Made by a program: the position numbers and the translations under genes
Assembly: GCA_946537565.1 (NCBI GenBank)
Contig: CAMNFW010000145.1
Location: 1 to 5,745 of the forward strand
Length of the DNA stretch: 5,745 bases
Reading direction: 5' to 3'
DNA from: an uncultured Ruminococcus sp.
Lineage (GTDB): Bacteria > Bacillota > Clostridia > Oscillospirales > Ruminococcaceae
The notes under the pieces: generated by a model
What the model was told of the DNA's origin: nothing
Databases searched by the model: none
The model's input: only the letters and a program-made list of their open reading frames with translations
Part shown: positions 4,409-5,745 of the stretch, piece by piece
Numbering within the stretch: position 1 is the stretch's first letter
Layout of the letters: each line of letters starts with the position of its first letter

Positions 4409-5745
4409 TTACTCTTTATTTTTATCAGCTGAAGTATTTTTCTTTTTCTTCTTTTTCTTTTTATCGACCTTTGGAACAGCGTAGACAGGCTTCACGGGTT
4501 TAGCCTTGCTTTTGAACACAACATATGAATAAATGCACATGAGAATGTAAATAGCGCAGAGTACACAGGAGATAATAATAGCTTTTTTAAACCAGTTAGA
4601 TTTAGTGAACATTTTAGCGGCATAGATATTATATTTAGAGAGAGACCGTTTAACATCAGAAACCGCAATAAGATCAACAGTACCCAATTCCTCACCGGAA
4701 TATTCAAGAGTGACCTGACCGAGAAGATCGCCTTTTGAAACAGGGGCTTGGAGGGAAGTATTATACCATTTGATATTATCTTTTCTGATCAGGGAGATAT
4801 CGATCTCGTCATACCAGAGGATAGTGATCTCTTCCTTAGGCTTAGCGAGAACGTAGTCATTACCTTCAGCGAGACTAACAGGCAGTTCACCGATCTCAGC
4901 GGTATCAGCGAGGATGACCTGATAGGAGAAATGAGTGAAAGCCCAGTCAAAAAGGGTAGCAGCATCTTCGAGGTGGTAGAATTTAATACTGTCATCAGAA
5001 TCATTAAGTGGGGATTTAAGGCAGACAGCGAGGTAATTATTGCCGTCCTTGCTGGCGATAGCGACGATATTTCTACCGGCGAGTTCGAGGTTGCCGGTTT
5101 TGATACCTTTGACGCCGGGGTAATAATACTCTTCACTTTCGGGATCCATCATAGTGTTTGAGTGATACCATACCCAGTCTTCCTGGTCGGGATGGCGTTC
5201 CATATTAGGGATCGAAGTTTTGTAGCTGAAAGCAGAAGAAATGGTATCGAAATGAGGGACGGTCATAGCATACTCAGTGAGCTTAGCCAGGTCTCTTGCG
5301 GTGGTATACTGATCCGGGTCATACATACCTGTAGGGTTAGTAAAATGGGTATCTTCGAGGCCTAATTCCTCAGCCTTTTTGTTCATCATCTCAACGAAAA
5401 CGGTGATGCTGCCGTCGCCGAAGCGGTAAGCAAGGGTCTGAGAGGCTTCGACAGATGAAGTGAGCATCATAGCATAGAGGAGATCGTTTACAGAGAGGAC
5501 ATCGCCGTCATAGATATCAGCGAAACGGAGGTCATCGGGATACTCGGTATTGTAAAGATCTGAATACACGGCTTCATTAATAGTAATTTCCTCGTTGAGA
5601 TTATCAGTATTTTCGAGGCAGATAACAGCGGTCATGATATTAACGAGGGGACCTGGCATTTGTTTAGTGTCGGCATTTTTTTCATTGATGACGGTATTGG
5701 AATCGAGGTTAAAAAGGATAGATGATTCACTGTGGATAGTGGTCT
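4409..5745 (-). CDS. Catalytically degenerate D-alanyl-D-alanine carboxypeptidase homologue (peptidase S11, DacA/DacF-like), membrane anchored; N-terminus outside window
   Basis: The minus-strand frame is open from the window edge through 5660 and ends at TAA 4409-4411, about 445 visible residues. The internal ATG at 5659 is not the start: upstream codons read SILFNLDSNTVINEKNAD, the usual first strands of S11 enzymes, so the signal peptide is off-window. Overall S11 similarity is clear (NIMTAVICLE, DLLYAMMLTSS, DTHFTNPTGMYDPDQYTTARD, GVKGIKTGNLELAGRNIVA). The KTG box is intact (5093-5101). However, the catalytic SxxK is PLVN (5639-5650) and SxN is SSV (5450-5458), so nucleophile, general base Lys and Asn are all lost. 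A PBP5_C-like beta domain follows (about residues 247-335 counted from the 5659 Met), then a transmembrane helix (about 358-382) and a lysine-rich cytoplasmic tail with eight consecutive Lys. It would be an extracytoplasmic, C-terminally anchored protein that cannot trim D-Ala by the normal mechanism, perhaps binding muropeptides or regulating a partner. There are no frameshifts, so it is not a decaying gene. Confidence 0.87.
   Translation of the reverse strand, partial: TTIHSESSILFNLDSNTVINEKNADTKQMPGPLVNIMTAVICLENTDNLNEEITINEAVYSDLYNTEYPDDLRFADIYDGDVLSVNDLLYAMMLTSSVEASQTLAYRFGDGSITVFVEMMNKKAEELGLEDTHFTNPTGMYDPDQYTTARDLAKLTEYAMTVPHFDTISSAFSYKTSIPNMERHPDQEDWVWYHSNTMMDPESEEYYYPGVKGIKTGNLELAGRNIVAIASKDGNNYLAVCLKSPLNDSDDSIKFYHLEDAATLFDWAFTHFSYQVILADTAEIGELPVSLAEGNDYVLAKPKEEITILWYDEIDISLIRKDNIKWYNTSLQAPVSKGDLLGQVTLEYSGEELGTVDLIAVSDVKRSLSKYNIYAAKMFTKSNWFKKAIIISCVLCAIYILMCIYSYVVFKSKAKPVKPVYAVPKVDKKKKKKKKNTSADKNKE

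Noticed and set aside
4439..4462. Run of lysine codons as a frameshift or assembly error
   Set aside because: The run alternates AAG and AAA, the frame continues to a stop eight bases before the terminator stem, and basic tails after a membrane helix are plausible.
4748..5161. Plus-strand open frame of 137 codons
   Set aside because: Lies wholly opposite the well-supported carboxypeptidase-like gene, has no family resemblance and no promoter; it is a mirror of that gene's codon use.
5657..5659. ATG on the minus strand as the true start of the carboxypeptidase-like gene
   Set aside because: It falls in the middle of the conserved first S11 motif region, and the frame stays open to the window edge with recognisable S11 strands, so the start is upstream of the window.

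Overview
This window looks like ordinary chromosome from an anaerobic, low-to-mid GC Gram-positive bacterium of the Clostridia, most likely Ruminococcaceae/Oscillospiraceae. The reasons are the protein families and their sequence flavour, the purine-rich Shine-Dalgarno sites, the A-ending codons (many ATA, GGA, GCA, ACA), a consensus sigma-A-type promoter and U-tailed terminators. No rRNA, tRNA, CRISPR array, transposase, integrase or phage structural gene is visible. The genus is an inference. Succinate-forming ruminococci would fit the first two genes.

Layout. (1) Positions 1-1935, plus strand: the 3' part of a fumarate reductase/succinate dehydrogenase-type flavoprotein gene, a short hairpin, then a compact transporter of the aspartate:alanine exchanger (AAE) family, closed by a strong terminator (1937-1979). 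A fumarate-reducing flavoprotein beside a family that includes succinate exporters suggests a make-and-export-succinate module. (2) Positions 2001-3462, plus strand: a near-consensus extended -10 promoter drives a two-gene unit, a 65-residue DUF4236 protein and a cytoplasmic serine beta-lactamase-fold hydrolase. The two are joined end to start. (3) Positions 3469-3537: a long stacked inverted repeat whose 3' arm contains the ribosome binding site of the next gene. (4) Positions 3544-4281, plus strand: an Amidase_3-type N-acetylmuramoyl-L-alanine amidase with a C-terminal SH3b domain, no signal peptide, and one expected zinc ligand missing. (5) Positions 4374-4401: a terminator hairpin between convergent genes. 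(6) Positions 4409-5745, minus strand, running off the window: a membrane-anchored D-alanyl-D-alanine carboxypeptidase homologue (peptidase S11) in which the catalytic SxxK and SxN motifs are both degenerate while KTG is kept. It ends in a transmembrane helix and a poly-lysine tail.

The most unusual point is that the two convergent cell-wall proteins both depart from their family's catalytic set. The carboxypeptidase homologue is very likely a pseudoenzyme. The amidase lacks the usual first zinc histidine. The second most unusual point is the hairpin that buries the amidase ribosome binding site. No completely unrecognisable gene system was found.
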